Of a stretch of DNA of 64,000 bases, positions 44,001-47,865 are shown in pieces. The notes below the pieces were generated by a model, which worked only from the letters and a program-made list of their open reading frames with translations, had not been told where the DNA came from and searched no databases. The stretch is from positions 25,893,968 through 25,957,967 of the forward strand of contig NC_084704.1 of the NCBI RefSeq assembly GCF_033807575.1, read 5' to 3'. A program made the translations under genes and the position numbers. Source of the DNA: Cydia pomonella. Taxonomy: Eukaryota > Arthropoda > Insecta > Lepidoptera > Tortricidae. How positions within the stretch are numbered: the first letter of the stretch is position 1; each line of letters starts with the position of its first letter.

Positions 44001-45969
44001 TTCTGGTTTTGATCCAATATTATGAAAAATTATGTAATTAATTAGATTATACATATAATATCTAAAGGTTTCGATTGGCGGAAGTAGTGCCAAATGATGT
44101 ATAATGTAATTTTTGGTTACTCGCCTACTGTTCTTGTTTGCGCAATAATACACAATGTTTTTTGTTCTAATGTTAAAATATAGGCCCTGTTCTCTATAAA
44201 TGACACAACTTTAGCAGTTTTTACCTATTGCGTCATTACTTTTTTTCAACTTAAAAACTTTGTTGGTCTGTCACTCTGATCTCCACCCATTAAAAGCTGC
44301 CAGATGCCCGGATCTAGCAATAAGGATGGTTATGCAATCTAACTGGACTGATTACAAACCTCTCATTATTGTGTCACATCTGACGTGGCCAGCTCTTAGA
44401 CCATTACTTACATCAGATCTGAACCCATGACTTTGTGCTTTAACTTTTTCGACGCCATGTCAAACGCAAAACCTACCACTCAGATGCCACGACATCTAAA
44501 TGTCAAAAATGAAGTTAAACTTTATGCGTGTGCATGTAGGACTATTTTGCTCTGTGGTGGGTGACCGATATATCGGTCTTTGGCGTTGGACCTGTGGTGC
44601 CGATATATACGTCTTTGGCGTGGAAAAGGTTAATAGTCAAGGGACTATCAATTACGTCATTAAGCATCTGACATCTGACATAATTTGACGAAATTAAGCT
44701 ACTCATTCTACGCCCGCCAATTTTGACATTGCGTCGAAACAACGATTTTGTAGGCATTTAGTTTTGTAAAAAAAATTGTCTAATTCGAAAAAGACGGAAA
44801 CATAGGTATTTTGTCACGATGACAAGTCCACACTCTTTTCGGTGAATGTCACAACAAACAATTTCGTTCTAAATTTAAAGTATTGATAACATAGTATTAA
44901 TGCCTGTCTGAAACCTTATTTTCATGGGTCCAATCTTAACTACTTTAAGTTGTATTACACAAACTTAAGGTACATTTTCTATAAATGTTCCGATCTTTAT
45001 GATCACCTTGACTGCTTAGATACCATTGACGATCTGTTTGTTACGATATCTTTATCTTATTGTATGTCACGAATTAATTGAAAAGTCGCTGCTCCCAAAT
45101 TTATGGCGAATTATATGGTCCGATATTATAGACCTTATCTATCGTAACTAATATATTGAAATTTAATGCTGCTCCGAAATATTTGAGTACCTTGGCCGCT
45201 ACCATATATCTGATGGCGACTGTTCAATGGAAAATCAGCAGAAACGTTCAGTCTTTCTTGGAAAACGTTTTGGTAGCTTACTTCAATGAACTGGCGAATA
45301 AGTGCCTACAAGTCCAGCACGCTTTGGTGCAATTATTCAATGTTAAAACTGTAAGCCACCATTTTGAAAATTGTACTTTTACTGTTTTGACAAAAAAAAA
45401 ACTAATTTATACGTTTTTTCCTCGCAAGTGTGTTGAAAAACGTCGTATGATTCGTCGTCGTGTGCATTGGTCATTACCCACATCAGCTCGCGCGCACAAT
45501 ATCGCCTCGTGTAATTACCAACTTAGCACACTTGTATCATAATGTACTATTCTGGTGTTACGCGGTCCACATGGTTGTATATTATAGCTAACCACCATAA
45601 CCATAAAAAGTACCTACGTCTCGTAGAGAGCTCTAGTGTAGAGAGGTGTAGTGATACCCCTTATAAAACAACGTCCACCGCCGCGTCTATCTGTCTGTAT
45701 GTCTCTATGTTCCCGACAAACTCAAAAACTACTGAATACTGTCATACTGTCAGTGGAGTGATTCTTGAGGAAGGTGCATAATAAGTTAAAATTTTGTGTA
45801 AGTCCGTACGAAGCCGTGCGGGTCGCTAGTAAACTACAAATATTCTTTTATCAGGAAGTGTAACCAACTACTTTTTTTCAACAGAGAACGTCTCGTCCGG
45901 ATGGGAATCCAAGCAGAGTCCATCCAGCCAGAATGGTGCTACCAGAATGAAGGATATTGCTACAGATAA
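10529..45969 (+). CDS. Hex1: Chitooligosaccharidolytic beta-N-acetylglucosaminidase (GH20), full gene, 15 coding exons
   Basis: It removes N-acetylglucosamine from the non-reducing end of chitooligosaccharides during cuticle chitin turnover at moulting, after chitinase, and is secreted. The spliced product is 592 residues; Ostrinia OfHex1 has 594. A signal peptide (MMWLDRLLLVCAIQIALAII + C) precedes a Cys-rich N-terminal segment (WACDSGKC, LEACKMFCNEYGLLWPRP), then the GH20 barrel. Catalytic Asp365-Glu366 lie in HMGGDEVSERCWN. The substrate-clamp and binding residues of OfHex1 have counterparts: His302 (DAPAH), Trp321, Val326 and Glu327 (AEPW..CVE), Trp422, Trp446, Trp481, Trp488 and Trp522. 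The C-terminus is CYQNEGYCYR. All 14 junctions keep phase with GT-AG ends. An AG right before the first exon implies an upstream untranslated exon that I cannot place. Introns total about 33.7 kb and are loaded with transposons, but no exon is damaged. The only non-consensus donors are GTTCGT (after exon 4) and GTTGGT (after exon 12). Confidence 0.95.
10604..11507 (-). mobile_element. 3' end of a non-LTR retrotransposon (RTE/CR1-like), 5'-truncated
   Basis: Minus-strand frame 10683-11327 reads KLATKVAVYMAIVLPNLLYA..LRWCGHVSRM..KRKRGGQFLRFKDVL and ends in a C2H2-like finger, CSECGRTFAAKIGYVSHLRAH. This is the usual C-terminal tail of such elements. The preceding part (KTEVLAL..IPRLTLNSAE..KYLGSTI) is in a different frame up to 11507, so there is at least one frameshift near 11327-11340. 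The 3' end is a (gat)n stretch. Homology stops abruptly at a catactataca repeat. It begins 14 bp after the exon 1 donor of Hex1. Confidence 0.8.
11620..11715 (+). mobile_element. 3'-end scrap of the YLDDG RT-element family
   Basis: The plus frame FNVQRGNVASLMGTLPQG matches the C-terminus of the element at 7640-10360 (AVQRGNAASIIGTLPQG). Only the last ~25 codons are present. It lies in Hex1 intron 1 in the opposite orientation to the larger copy. Confidence 0.65.
11716..12664. other. Hex1 intron 1, unclassified part
   Basis: AT-rich. A 77-codon open frame (12054-12287) begins with a hydrophobic stretch but has no splice or homology support. Nothing else recognised before the LTR element. Confidence 0.4.
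12665..12943 (-). repeat. 3' LTR of the BEL/Pao element
   Basis: 279 bp, matching the 5' LTR throughout. It is preceded in the element by the purine-rich tract and followed by the target duplication. Confidence 0.95.
12944..12957 (-). other. Polypurine tract of the BEL/Pao element
   Basis: On the minus strand ctggggtggggag abuts the 3' LTR start, the usual place for plus-strand priming. Confidence 0.7.
12964..18909 (-). CDS. BEL/Pao gag-pol polyprotein, intact 1981 residues
   Basis: Retrotransposon polyprotein. In order: a charged N-terminal region; a DUF1759-type gag domain (about 275-435, PEFSGDQLEWLQFKQAYQE); Cys-His knuckles (about 495-560, CLFCR..CYKC..C..H); a retropepsin-type protease with LLDDGSSVSLIS (about 640); and a reverse transcriptase with HYMDDYID (about 1065). 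Then come the Pao-family/RNase H region (HFFSDASSQAMSAVGYLRW), an integrase zinc-binding HHCC domain ending CMLCR (about 1655), the integrase core with Asp in GLDLFGP, Asp in YSDNGTN and Glu in PHWGGAWERL, and a C-terminal DUF5641-type domain (about 1870-1970). The start is the first ATG after the primer-site candidate. There are no internal stops. Order and the MDD motif place it in BEL/Pao. Confidence 0.96.
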   Translation of the reverse strand: MPIHRTPSKMETRSAKVRREHAEHMAREQEQRKSEVIPPCNVTTPEKIEKPLDPMVKKFLQYKLNATSSIKSEPMQQFKPIPDIKPAASHVGAVPSSKGSRRSSASKEARRKQLILDAAKEKAAIQMDLINKTLDAQLAALNSDEEDLEEYSSQFDGNAPLRKDINAWVEHQSIHTELPEEQQAPDNGVTTDALHISVPAQMPAPVIPSAFTEQAQPRPASSLAPRAAADGFMPAAPPAPEGTVSALNQTVQLLAGALKDLSTASNQVPNASLLSRISTPKDLPEFSGDQLEWLQFKQAYQESTEVCRFTDKENLWRLRKCLKGAARDAVTALFISATSPDRVMSTLELRFGNPDSIISRILQDIKKLQPLQLEYHKDIVMFAVKVQNFVEAVRAVGREEYLHGMNIVSIILSKLPTGLISKWSDYSFKLLQDARKSRLVILSDFLNDEALKISTTASFLTTTRSDMYKNKSSEHSSSRTQTVLLQTEEGDLKCLFCRTAVHKITECKPFKKALRKIRWQHVKKHGLCYKCIISKHERDTCKAPACDKDGCGAPHHRLLHYPVNNSARDVTAAPAPLPSASVPNNSTAIKEAAPRDPAFKPVTETLTHIKATDSRVLLKVVPVRVQGPNGMVNSTALLDDGSSVSLISANLARRVGLRGNSQTLRVHGAFKDNELEYKSTKVNVDLKGMDNKVYNVKLRCVEELSLPIQTLSVLKLVNYSHLADIKHKFCTTDSEPELLLGQDNLHVVIPIQIREGKYNEPSATLTRLGWSVHGKVCVPRTVRPSRGPPSVAVHTNLLIADSGADHDTTSDECLLREIHEDVRRSFLLDSMGVTTHVRQKADDARAVAQLEHSAELIDGRWYVGLPWKDEHRPMPDSRPNALTRMKGIERKMGKNPGFAERYRERVNHLLKNDYAMELINTEVTPKTYYLPHFGVDNPNKQELRLVFDAASQVSGSSLNDYLLTGPDLLSSLLGIMLRFREHPIAVTGDIRDMFLRVKIHQDDQDALRFLWRNNPTENMKTYAMTSLIFGANCAPFVAQFVKNKNAQRFESSFPAAVDAIVNSHYMDDYIDSLPDEATAIEMVKNVGYIHRAGGFEIRNWTSNSVAVLNSVPKETLGTAAVRFKVGQQHESERTLGLIWYPADDILGFDLSLKRIPSDVLEGENRPTKRLMLRVIMSIFDVLGFLAPFTIQGRIMLQEAWRLQVDWEDYIPDQIYHKWRKWVDLLKVIKDIRIPRWYCTAARNAVRDSQSATARASEMQDCVDLVATAPTSPPATHAPTHSATKCYEGVAASTSATTASRSKYSYYNNLQMHFFSDASSQAMSAVGYLRWEDNGTIYVAFIASKSRVMPIKRLTIPKAELQAALLSARLANAIGKEHKLTPTRRYFWCDSSTVLHWIRNKNRTYKAFEANRLGEIDDLTRVDEWRYIPTKLNVADLATRDSFDLALQSEWFKGPSFLYADESLWPKDIIPTCNEEETGECVAVVQVRDEPACIPVPDPQRFSSWLRLTRATAAVLKFIARCKGRAVEIDCAMMERAEILLLKHAQNESFGEDLARIKAHGALHRASKLLKLSPILDEHELLRVGGRIDAASDVPLDVKRPVILDGRHQVARLIVRHYHVKAAHGSQEMVVNEIKQRYWVLRLRPTVKLVTSRCMLCRIMKSKPQVPRMGDLPEARIEHHHRPFFHCGLDLFGPMEVAVGRRREKRYGVLFTCLTVRAIHIELVASLTTDSLIMALRRMAARRGWPRHLYSDNGTNLRGADTELRRSMEALDMDVLKAEGVNNNMDWTFIPPASPHWGGAWERLIRSVKTALKVVLKERAPRDEVLTTLMAEVENMVNGRPLVHVSVDPADGESLTPNHFLLGSSSRLPLVGEFDDSDLNLRKLWRKAQRLADMFWQRWLREILPTLVPRTKWLEERKPLKVGDLVLVVDPNSPRNMWPKGLITQVIPGADGRIRLVEVRTATGTYRRSAARIAPIPVSLEC
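18911..18928 (-). other. Candidate primer-binding site
   Basis: On the minus strand the bases two or three after the 5' LTR read TGGTCTTCGAACCGGATA. It starts TGG, as expected for pairing with a tRNA CCA end, and directly precedes the ATG. I cannot assign the priming tRNA. Confidence 0.45.
18931..19209 (-). repeat. 5' LTR of the BEL/Pao element
   Basis: 279 bp, identical by eye to the other LTR. In the element's sense strand it is TG...CA bounded and should carry promoter and start site. A short open frame (18869-19096) runs through it but is shared with the other LTR and is probably incidental. Confidence 0.95.
19210..20117. other. Hex1 intron 1, unclassified
   Basis: Begins with the acata target duplication. 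No gene or recognised repeat beyond AT-rich sequence. Confidence 0.4.
20118..20207. repeat. Short palindromic MITE, copy 2
   Basis: Same ends (gtgtcat..acgatgacgcg / gcgtctt..gaatgacac) and core as the copy at 615-704. The right arm has drifted, so this copy's pairing is weaker. Confidence 0.7.
20208..20909. other. Hex1 intron 1, 3' part
   Basis: AT-rich with a (ta)n stretch near 20755-20775. No repeat or gene recognised before the exon 2 acceptor. Confidence 0.4.
20910..21034 (+). CDS. Hex1: Hex1 coding exon 2
   Basis: Encodes VAADDYKWACDSGKC through CNEY. The acceptor is ctatttcgtgttcgcag. Frame is open upstream to a GTG at 20824 but has no ATG, so the start lies in the previous exon. The donor is gtaacc, the first unit of a (taacc)4 run. 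Confidence 0.88.
21036..21058. repeat. Interstitial telomere-type repeat (CCTAA)n at the exon 2 donor
   Basis: About four units of cctaa (complement ttagg, the insect telomere unit) begin inside the 5' splice site of Hex1 intron 2. Confidence 0.7.
21350..21503. repeat. Palindromic MITE in Hex1 intron 2
   Basis: The left arm agcccgtgtagccaacatgc, caatcgtta pairs with the right arm ending tacgattggcacgttggata, cgcgggct. About 154 bp, non-coding. Confidence 0.7.
21605..23092. mobile_element. hAT-like non-autonomous element with 8-bp target duplication
   Basis: A 1488-bp unit with ends CAGTGCCGGATTAA and TTAATCCGGCACTG, each followed inward by a ggtgccc/gggcacc motif. It is flanked on both sides by tttatact (21597-21604, 23093-23100). 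The 8-bp duplication and CAGTG start point to hAT. No hAT transposase is visible. Interior frames on minus 21754-22056 and plus 22595-22867 (DPPSAIVIDSGFLLHRVVW) may be relics of other sequence. A LINE-like (attg)n tail at about 22440-22490 sits inside. Confidence 0.85.
23181..23300 (+). repeat. 5' fragment of the gggttccgta element
   Basis: ttttagggttccgtagcc followed by the tccgtctgtctgtccgatta stretch, then homology stops. It lies 70 bp upstream of Hex1 exon 3. Confidence 0.75.
23369..23499 (+). CDS. Hex1: Hex1 coding exon 3
   Basis: Encodes (G)LLWPRPTGDTDLGNFLSKIN through MQAAFQ. The acceptor is attttcag and the donor gtacct. It ends in phase 0. Confidence 0.92.
23741..24308 (+). mobile_element. 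gggttccgta element, array member 1 (one subrepeat)
   Basis: Starts ttttagggttccgtagcc and ends tacggaacccttcatgggcg..cgcacttggccgctttt. The inside carries one ~285-bp subrepeat, from catcaaacccatacgtgtgg to tagtaagtagtttttttt, including a C-run. It joins the next copy head to tail. Confidence 0.8.
24307..25637 (+). mobile_element. gggttccgta element, array member 2 (four subrepeats)
   Basis: Same ends as its neighbours. The ~285-bp subrepeat occurs four times (starting near 24544, 24828, 25124 and 25400), each with the constant gtttgcgcgagagac segment and a C-run of variable length. Minus-strand frames of 65-93 codons in every subrepeat are repeat by-products. Confidence 0.8.
25636..26679 (+). 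mobile_element. gggttccgta element, array member 3 (three subrepeats)
   Basis: Same ends, with subrepeats near 25878, 26158 and 26440, the last one shortened in the same way as the last of member 2 (a gtgtgtcc..aagtggtaaaatgttgaac fusion). That shared feature suggests members 2 and 3 arose by duplication of one unit. Confidence 0.8.
26680..27119. other. Hex1 intron 3, 3' part
   Basis: AT-rich, no recognised repeat. Ends in the exon 4 acceptor. Confidence 0.4.
27120..27225 (+). CDS. Hex1: Hex1 coding exon 4
   Basis: Encodes RFLSIVALAIPKDATPKTKG through NQDPDNG. The acceptor is tttttacag. The donor is gttcgt, weak but required by phase: a G left over joins AT of exon 5 to make Asp. Confidence 0.88.
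27226..28276. other. Hex1 intron 4
   Basis: About 1.05 kb, AT-rich. It contains a short direct repeat tatttccaacgaa near 27415 and 27450. Nothing else recognised. Confidence 0.4.
28277..28437 (+). CDS. Hex1: Hex1 coding exon 5
   Basis: Encodes DFSLDMRENYTLKISGN through the GH20 N-terminal-domain motif SFFGVRHGLETLSQLI and DDIRDHLL. The donor is gtaagt. Confidence 0.93.
28838..28875. repeat. Perfect 38-bp palindrome
   Basis: gctcgaatcatagcaattt followed immediately by its exact reverse complement, with no spacer. It lies in Hex1 intron 5. Confidence 0.85.
28997..29661 (+). mobile_element. gggttccgta-family element, second subtype
   Basis: Starts ttttttagggttccgtagtc, followed by a (ctgt)n run at 29048-29082. 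It ends actacggaaacctactctga, gcatggcc..gctcttggccgattttt. It is the same subtype as 6545-6917 and distinct from the array at 23.7-26.7 kb. Non-coding, in Hex1 intron 5. Confidence 0.75.
29662..30559. other. Hex1 intron 5, 3' part
   Basis: No repeat or gene that I recognise. AT-rich. Confidence 0.4.
30560..30668 (+). CDS. Hex1: Hex1 coding exon 6
   Basis: Encodes IVRDVSIVDNPVYPYRGLLL, DTARNYYTVDSIKKTI and the first base of Asp. It contains the conserved Arg and Asp at the entry to the GH20 barrel (YRGLLLDTARN). Confidence 0.94.
30913..31034 (+). CDS. Hex1: Hex1 coding exon 7
   Basis: Encodes DAMAAVKLNTFHWHITDSQS, FPFVSERRPKLSKYGAYSPS and K. HWHITDSQSFP is a hallmark of GH20 barrel strands. 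The acceptor is accaatag and the donor gtacga. Confidence 0.94.
31690..32820. mobile_element. Long, degenerate inverted-repeat element in Hex1 intron 7
   Basis: The core arms agtgaagctgttaggccgtg (near 31876) and tggcctagtagcttcact (near 32625) face each other. Weaker pairing extends outward through ttttcggtttt..cggaaatt..tacaaaatgaa. The right half contains cctatctcgggactcaaaat..aatcggtttagggg..aagcgtgaagag, a dispersed repeat also seen around 53.5-54.2 kb. No transposase frame. Outer limits are approximate. Confidence 0.55.
31997..32126. repeat. gggcctaccgcgaa MITE, copy 1
   Basis: The left arm gggcctaccgcgaaaaccga pairs with the right arm ttcgattttcgcggttatag, ccc. Internal parts (atctttctctt, gagtgacagagaaa) match the copy at 48717-48831. 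It is nested inside the larger inverted-repeat element. Confidence 0.75.
32995..33129 (+). CDS. Hex1: Hex1 coding exon 8
   Basis: Encodes VYTPAAMREIVEYGRVRGVR through VLPEFDAPAHVGEGW and TVCFK. It holds His302. It is much more GC-rich than the flanking introns. Confidence 0.94.
33130..33826. other. Hex1 intron 8
   Basis: AT-rich, nothing recognised. Confidence 0.4.
33827..33932 (+). CDS. Hex1: Hex1 coding exon 9
   Basis: Encodes AEPWASFCVEPPCGQLNPTR through EDIYADMA. It holds Trp321, Val326 and Glu327, equivalent to the chitin-specific clamp residues of OfHex1 (Trp322, Val327, Glu328). Confidence 0.94.
34182..34450 (+). repeat. Dispersed repeat, copy 1 (accgtgttttt..aggccctaagg)
   Basis: Shares accgtgtttttattgaattc, tttaactcaaccaaacaatt, tagtcc/tcgtccgagatagtactta and atgtaaacaggccctaaggc with 50958-51484. 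The present copy is uninterrupted and lies in Hex1 intron 9. Family not identified. Confidence 0.7.
34966..35141 (+). CDS. Hex1: Hex1 coding exon 10 (catalytic Asp-Glu)
   Basis: Encodes EIFQPDIFHMGGDEVSERCW through QKKAQEKAYT. It carries the catalytic pair Asp365-Glu366. Its 3' half has three decayed tandem copies directly downstream in intron 10. Confidence 0.95.
35190..35607 (+). pseudogene. Three decayed tandem copies of the 3' half of Hex1 exon 10
   Basis: Segments resembling cagcagttcatggtccagcac..gccggcttcc..cagaagaaagcacaagagaagg recur near 35199, 35364 and 35518, about 155-165 bp apart. Each carries a piece of the flanking intron (ttctggaatgttctatcgct). All have substitutions; the copy near 35364 has a TGA in place of the Trp codon (ctgtgag for ctgtggg). 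None has the 5' half of the exon with the catalytic motif. The last copy is cut by the mariner-like insertion. These are non-functional remnants of an intragenic duplication. Confidence 0.85.
36568..37030 (+). mobile_element. Insertion in the mariner-like element, with tRNA-like pol III boxes
   Basis: Starts with (ta)n and ttccgggatctcggaaacgg, ctctaacgat; ends gagcaaagctcggtcgccca, g. These are pieces I know from abundant moth repeats. In the middle, 36800-36865 has an A-box-like tggtccagcgg and a B-box gggttcgaatc with a pairing T-arm. It may be a Helitron-like or SINE-like non-autonomous element; the class is uncertain. Confidence 0.6.
36800..36868 (+). other. tRNA-like segment (pol III A and B boxes), probably not a real tRNA
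   Basis: tggtccagcgg (36805-36815) and gggttcgaatc (36847-36857) are spaced as in a tRNA, with gactgctaaa at the anticodon position. The acceptor and anticodon stems do not pair well, so I treat it as a tRNA-derived part of a repeat. Confidence 0.5.
37562..37660 (+). CDS. Hex1: Hex1 coding exon 11
   Basis: Encodes AFGKKLPLILWTSTLTDYSY and VEKYLNKDDYIIQ. It contains Trp422. The acceptor is ttttgtttcag and the donor gtgagt. Confidence 0.94.
37661..37997. other. Hex1 intron 11
   Basis: 337 bp, nothing recognised. Confidence 0.5.
37998..38118 (+). CDS. Hex1: Hex1 coding exon 12
   Basis: Encodes VWTTGVDPQIQGLLSKGYRL through DCGFGAWVGA. It holds Trp446 and Trp481. The donor is gttggt, set by phase with exon 13. 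Confidence 0.92.
38430..38503 (+). repeat. LINE 3' tail in Hex1 intron 12
   Basis: ttgtacaataaagagtttac followed by (tac)n is the usual 3' end of moth non-LTR elements. A related tail is at about 63305-63380. Confidence 0.55.
38537..38629 (+). CDS. Hex1: Hex1 coding exon 13
   Basis: Encodes GNNWCSPYIGWQKVYDNS through NKDLVL. It holds Trp488. The acceptor is atattttcag and the donor gtaagg. Confidence 0.94.
38630..39004. other. Hex1 intron 13
   Basis: 375 bp, AT-rich, nothing recognised. Confidence 0.5.
39005..39152 (+). CDS. Hex1: Hex1 coding exon 14
   Basis: Encodes GGEAALWSEQSDTATLDQRL through RMLHT and two bases of Arg. Trp522 lies in ALWSEQ. This is a strongly GC-rich exon in AT-rich introns. 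Confidence 0.94.
39153..39741. other. Hex1 intron 14, 5' part
   Basis: AT-rich. A short duplication gtgctttttca at 39500 and 39528 is the only structure seen. Confidence 0.4.
39742..40222. mobile_element. MITE with aatagggttgattcc ends
   Basis: The left end aatagggttgattcc and right end ggaaacaaccctatt are inverted copies with one mismatch. About 480 bp. The interior has short inverted motifs (gacgtcac) but no coding frame. Confidence 0.65.
40552..40803 (+). repeat. Left long terminal inverted repeat
   Basis: Pairs along its whole length with 44969-45222, for example agcggccaaggtactcaaat, tagttacgatagataaggtc and atcgtcaatggtatctaagc. Confidence 0.88.
40828..40951. repeat. cagtcgccatc MITE, copy a
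   Basis: cagtcgccatcagatatatc and gatatatttgatggcgact face each other across about 124 bp, with the inner agcggccaaggtggtcacaa and gttcagatatttgtccgctc. TA precedes the left end. Confidence 0.8.
41413..42507 (-). CDS. Tc1-like transposase, DD36E, two exons, intact 335 residues
   Basis: Cut-and-paste transposase. Exon 1 (42406-42507) encodes MIPYRVDIEIKKKIIQLRND through VANEVGVA; exon 2 (41413-42318) begins RNTVYRWLERW. Joined, they rebuild a normal helix-turn-helix. A second HTH follows (ANQYQVSSSTIRRRL). The DDE core has Asp in VIFMDEKVF, Asp in TFMQDNSSVHN and Glu in SPDLNPIENLWG, with 36 residues between the last two. The intron (42319-42405, 87 bp) has gtaagt and tttatttcag ends and contains stops, so splicing is needed. 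Minus strand, antisense to Hex1 within intron 14. No stop or frameshift is seen. Spacing suits the DD36E (Incomer-like) group. Confidence 0.88.
42783..42999. repeat. cagtcgccatc MITE, copies b and c in tandem
   Basis: A complete 132-bp copy (42783-42914), then TA, then a second copy starting at 42917 that stops mid-element at about 42999, where a GC-rich sequence begins. The TA shared at the junction suggests insertion of one copy beside another. Confidence 0.8.
43000..43645. repeat. GC-rich block, unclassified interspersed repeat
   Basis: Sharp rise in GC content, containing ggtgccctgtcggatggtgg, tcccctgcctctggcttgcc and cgcgttggcttcggctccgc. It ends near a gataataataatg stretch that could be a LINE or SINE tail. 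No convincing frame. The abrupt left edge cuts MITE copy c. Confidence 0.45.
43726..43833. repeat. Small palindrome (ccgcggactgatttgacagctc)
   Basis: Arms cgcggactgatttgacagct and agctgtcaaatcagtccgtg are separated by about 30 bp. Weaker pairing continues outward. Confidence 0.7.
43842..44394. mobile_element. MITE with gagctggcc ends and cttagac flanks
   Basis: Left arm gagctggccacgtcagatat, gacacaataatgagag pairs with right arm ctctcattattgtgtcacat, ctgacgtggccagct. Pairing resumes further in at tagatccggacatctggcag / ctgccagatgcccggatcta. Both sides are followed outward by cttagac (43835-43841, 44395-44401), a likely 7-8-bp target duplication as in hAT elements. Non-coding. Confidence 0.75.
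44969..45222 (-). repeat. Right long terminal inverted repeat
   Basis: Reverse complement of the left arm with few mismatches. Ends ..gatggcgactg. Confidence 0.88.
45223..45884. other. Hex1 intron 14, 3' part
   Basis: Open frames of 128 and 79 codons (45156-45542, 45542-45781) partly run out of the TIR and lack protein-like features. Probably decayed repeats. Confidence 0.4.
45885..45969 (+). CDS. Hex1: Hex1 coding exon 15 (C-terminus)
   Basis: Encodes RERLVRMGIQAESIQPEWCY, QNEGYCYR and TAA. It lies 6.7 kb after exon 14, across the long-TIR transposon. A possible poly(A) signal variant (attaaa) follows at 46063. Confidence 0.94.
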
Positions 45970-47499
45970 GCAACCGTCCAAACAATACTTTACAGCGGTA
46001 TTTCTAACTTAGCGAAATATTCCATGCTGATTATTGTATAATTTACTATCTCATGAGTCGAGATTAAATAATTCAATTACATATATTACAATTCTTAAAG
46101 AATTCTGTACCTAATTGTACAAGATCCCAGACATTCTGTGAATTTGATGGAGGCATGCAAACGTCTAATCTAACTTATATCTAACTTATAACTCTTATAA
46201 GGTTGGTGGCCCTTGAAAAATCCAATTGTATATAAAATTCTGTAAGAAATGCGCAAACATTAATCCACCTCCTTTATGAGTTTTTGCTATTCTGCATTTG
46301 TTAACAAAAGAGAGCTCGTTTTTCCTACCTGTATTTCTATAAGTAATATTATTCTCATAGATCTAATTTCAGTCATGATATTGTTTCATAACAATAATTT
46401 TCGACATTCCATATATCTAAGAGTTTGTTTAAAACCCGGTAAGTGGATAGACTGGATAGAGATATAGTGATTTGAAATAATCTTAATCTGTTAAACAAAA
46501 GCCTTTGTTTCTTATATACAAAGCGGTCAGCTCCCGTCTAAATAGCAAGTGTTAAAAGCATCTATCGTGATATTAAGGTTCCAAAATTTAAGCAACAGTT
46601 TTGTCGAAACCCAATCAGCCACGATAACAAAACTTGTTATCTGCGAATGGGCTGTTTCATGAATTTGTACCATGTAATTAGGATGGTAAAATTGGTTTTT
46701 AAACAGCTTGTTCTTATGGCAGCGTTTTAGCAGTAGCAAACGTACTTACTATATAAAAGAAACAATACCTTTTGTTTAATAGATTAGGGTTCAAGACTGA
46801 AAAAAACATTTCATAGTATTCATGCTATAACTCTCTGTCCAGGTCTATCCACTTACTTGCTTTAAGAAACTGCACTAAGGTGGTGGGGGCGTGTTAGATC
46901 GTAAACCTTATTGAGAAATGAGAAGGAATTAAGAGTTACAAGGAAGAATAGCTTTGCGATCCTAGCGAAATAACGGTACTTTTTCTACGAAATTGCATTG
47001 CGGGAGAAAACGTTTTCCACTAACTAAATCTTCACAAATCACTTTAATTTTTGTATTGCAAAATTTGAAAAAAGCTCAAAAACCTAGTTTTTCAATGTGT
47101 CAATAACATACTAAAAAATTACGGAGAATGGCGAATATTTAGAAGTGGAAAAACGTTTTCTCTTCTTGTTTGGACGATACCGTGCTATACTGGACTTATT
47201 CACAGATACTGTGGGGGTTAGAATACAAATGCACGCAGTGCTAACTGTTAGTGATTCTACTGCCTTGGCATAAATAAGTAGGTAATAAGAGTAGGTGCAA
47301 GAAACTTCGTATATTTAACTATTTTTTGGCGCGTACAGTGGCGTGGTTTCTGTTAACACGTTTACTGGAATATATGTAATACAATAGAACAAATCTAATA
47401 CTTATTATAATATTATTGCACGTATGGTTTTTGTAATTATTGAACTTATTTCAATATATTTATTATATAATATATATAAAGTTTGTTTTACTTTACCTA
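45970..47499. other. Hex1 3' UTR and intergenic DNA
   Basis: The UTR probably ends soon after the attaaa at 46063-46068. Beyond it no gene or recognised repeat is seen. Confidence 0.4.
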
Positions 47500-47700
47500 A
47501 GTTTAATTCCTCGGCTTCCTCGCACAACGTATCAGTATTGCGATACAACGAGGAAATGCCGCCAGCATCCTTGGTACAATGCCTCAAGGGCCTATTTTAG
47601 ATATAAGCTAGTTATAGTAATCATCTGTATATATCCATTATGTATATTGTTATTGTCAATAAATATCTATATAGTTTAATTAGATTATCTCTAATTTAAA
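47500..47700 (+). mobile_element. 3'-end scrap of the YLDDG RT-element family, with 3' tail
   Basis: The plus frame LAQRISIAIQRGNAASILGT, then MPQGPILDIS and a stop, matches the C-terminus of the copy at 7640-10360 almost residue for residue. It is followed by an AT-rich tail with aataaa and an A-rich stretch at 47705-47726. Everything upstream of the last ~30 codons is absent (5' truncation). Confidence 0.75.
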
Positions 47701-47865
47701 GTTAAAAAAAAACAACAACAAAAAATATGTGATAAAATTGAACGACGTACTTAATGGGACTTCAGCATTTCAAACATGGCCGAGGCATTCGTGCCTCTCA
47801 ATTGGTCACAAGATTTTTCGTCGATCTTTAGGCGGGGTTTCAGTGGACGGACCTGTCGACTATAG

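Larger units (their letters stand above)
40552..45222. mobile_element. 4.67 kb element with ~250-bp terminal inverted repeats, enclosing a DD36E transposase
   Basis: Left arm 40552-40803 and right arm 44969-45222 are near-identical inverted copies (a handful of differences). They begin CAGTCGCCATCAGATATATG on both outer edges. The first ~35 bp are shared with the small MITEs inside (40828-40951, 42783-42914, 42917-42999). The interior has a complete intron-containing Tc1-type transposase plus further insertions. It may be the autonomous source of the MITE family, or a composite. The flanking bases do not show a clear TA duplication. Confidence 0.7.

Noticed and set aside
44500..44757. Direct repeat gatatatcggtctttggcgt / gatatatacgtctttggcgt
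   Set aside because: Two short copies only, 41 bp apart; too little to call a feature.
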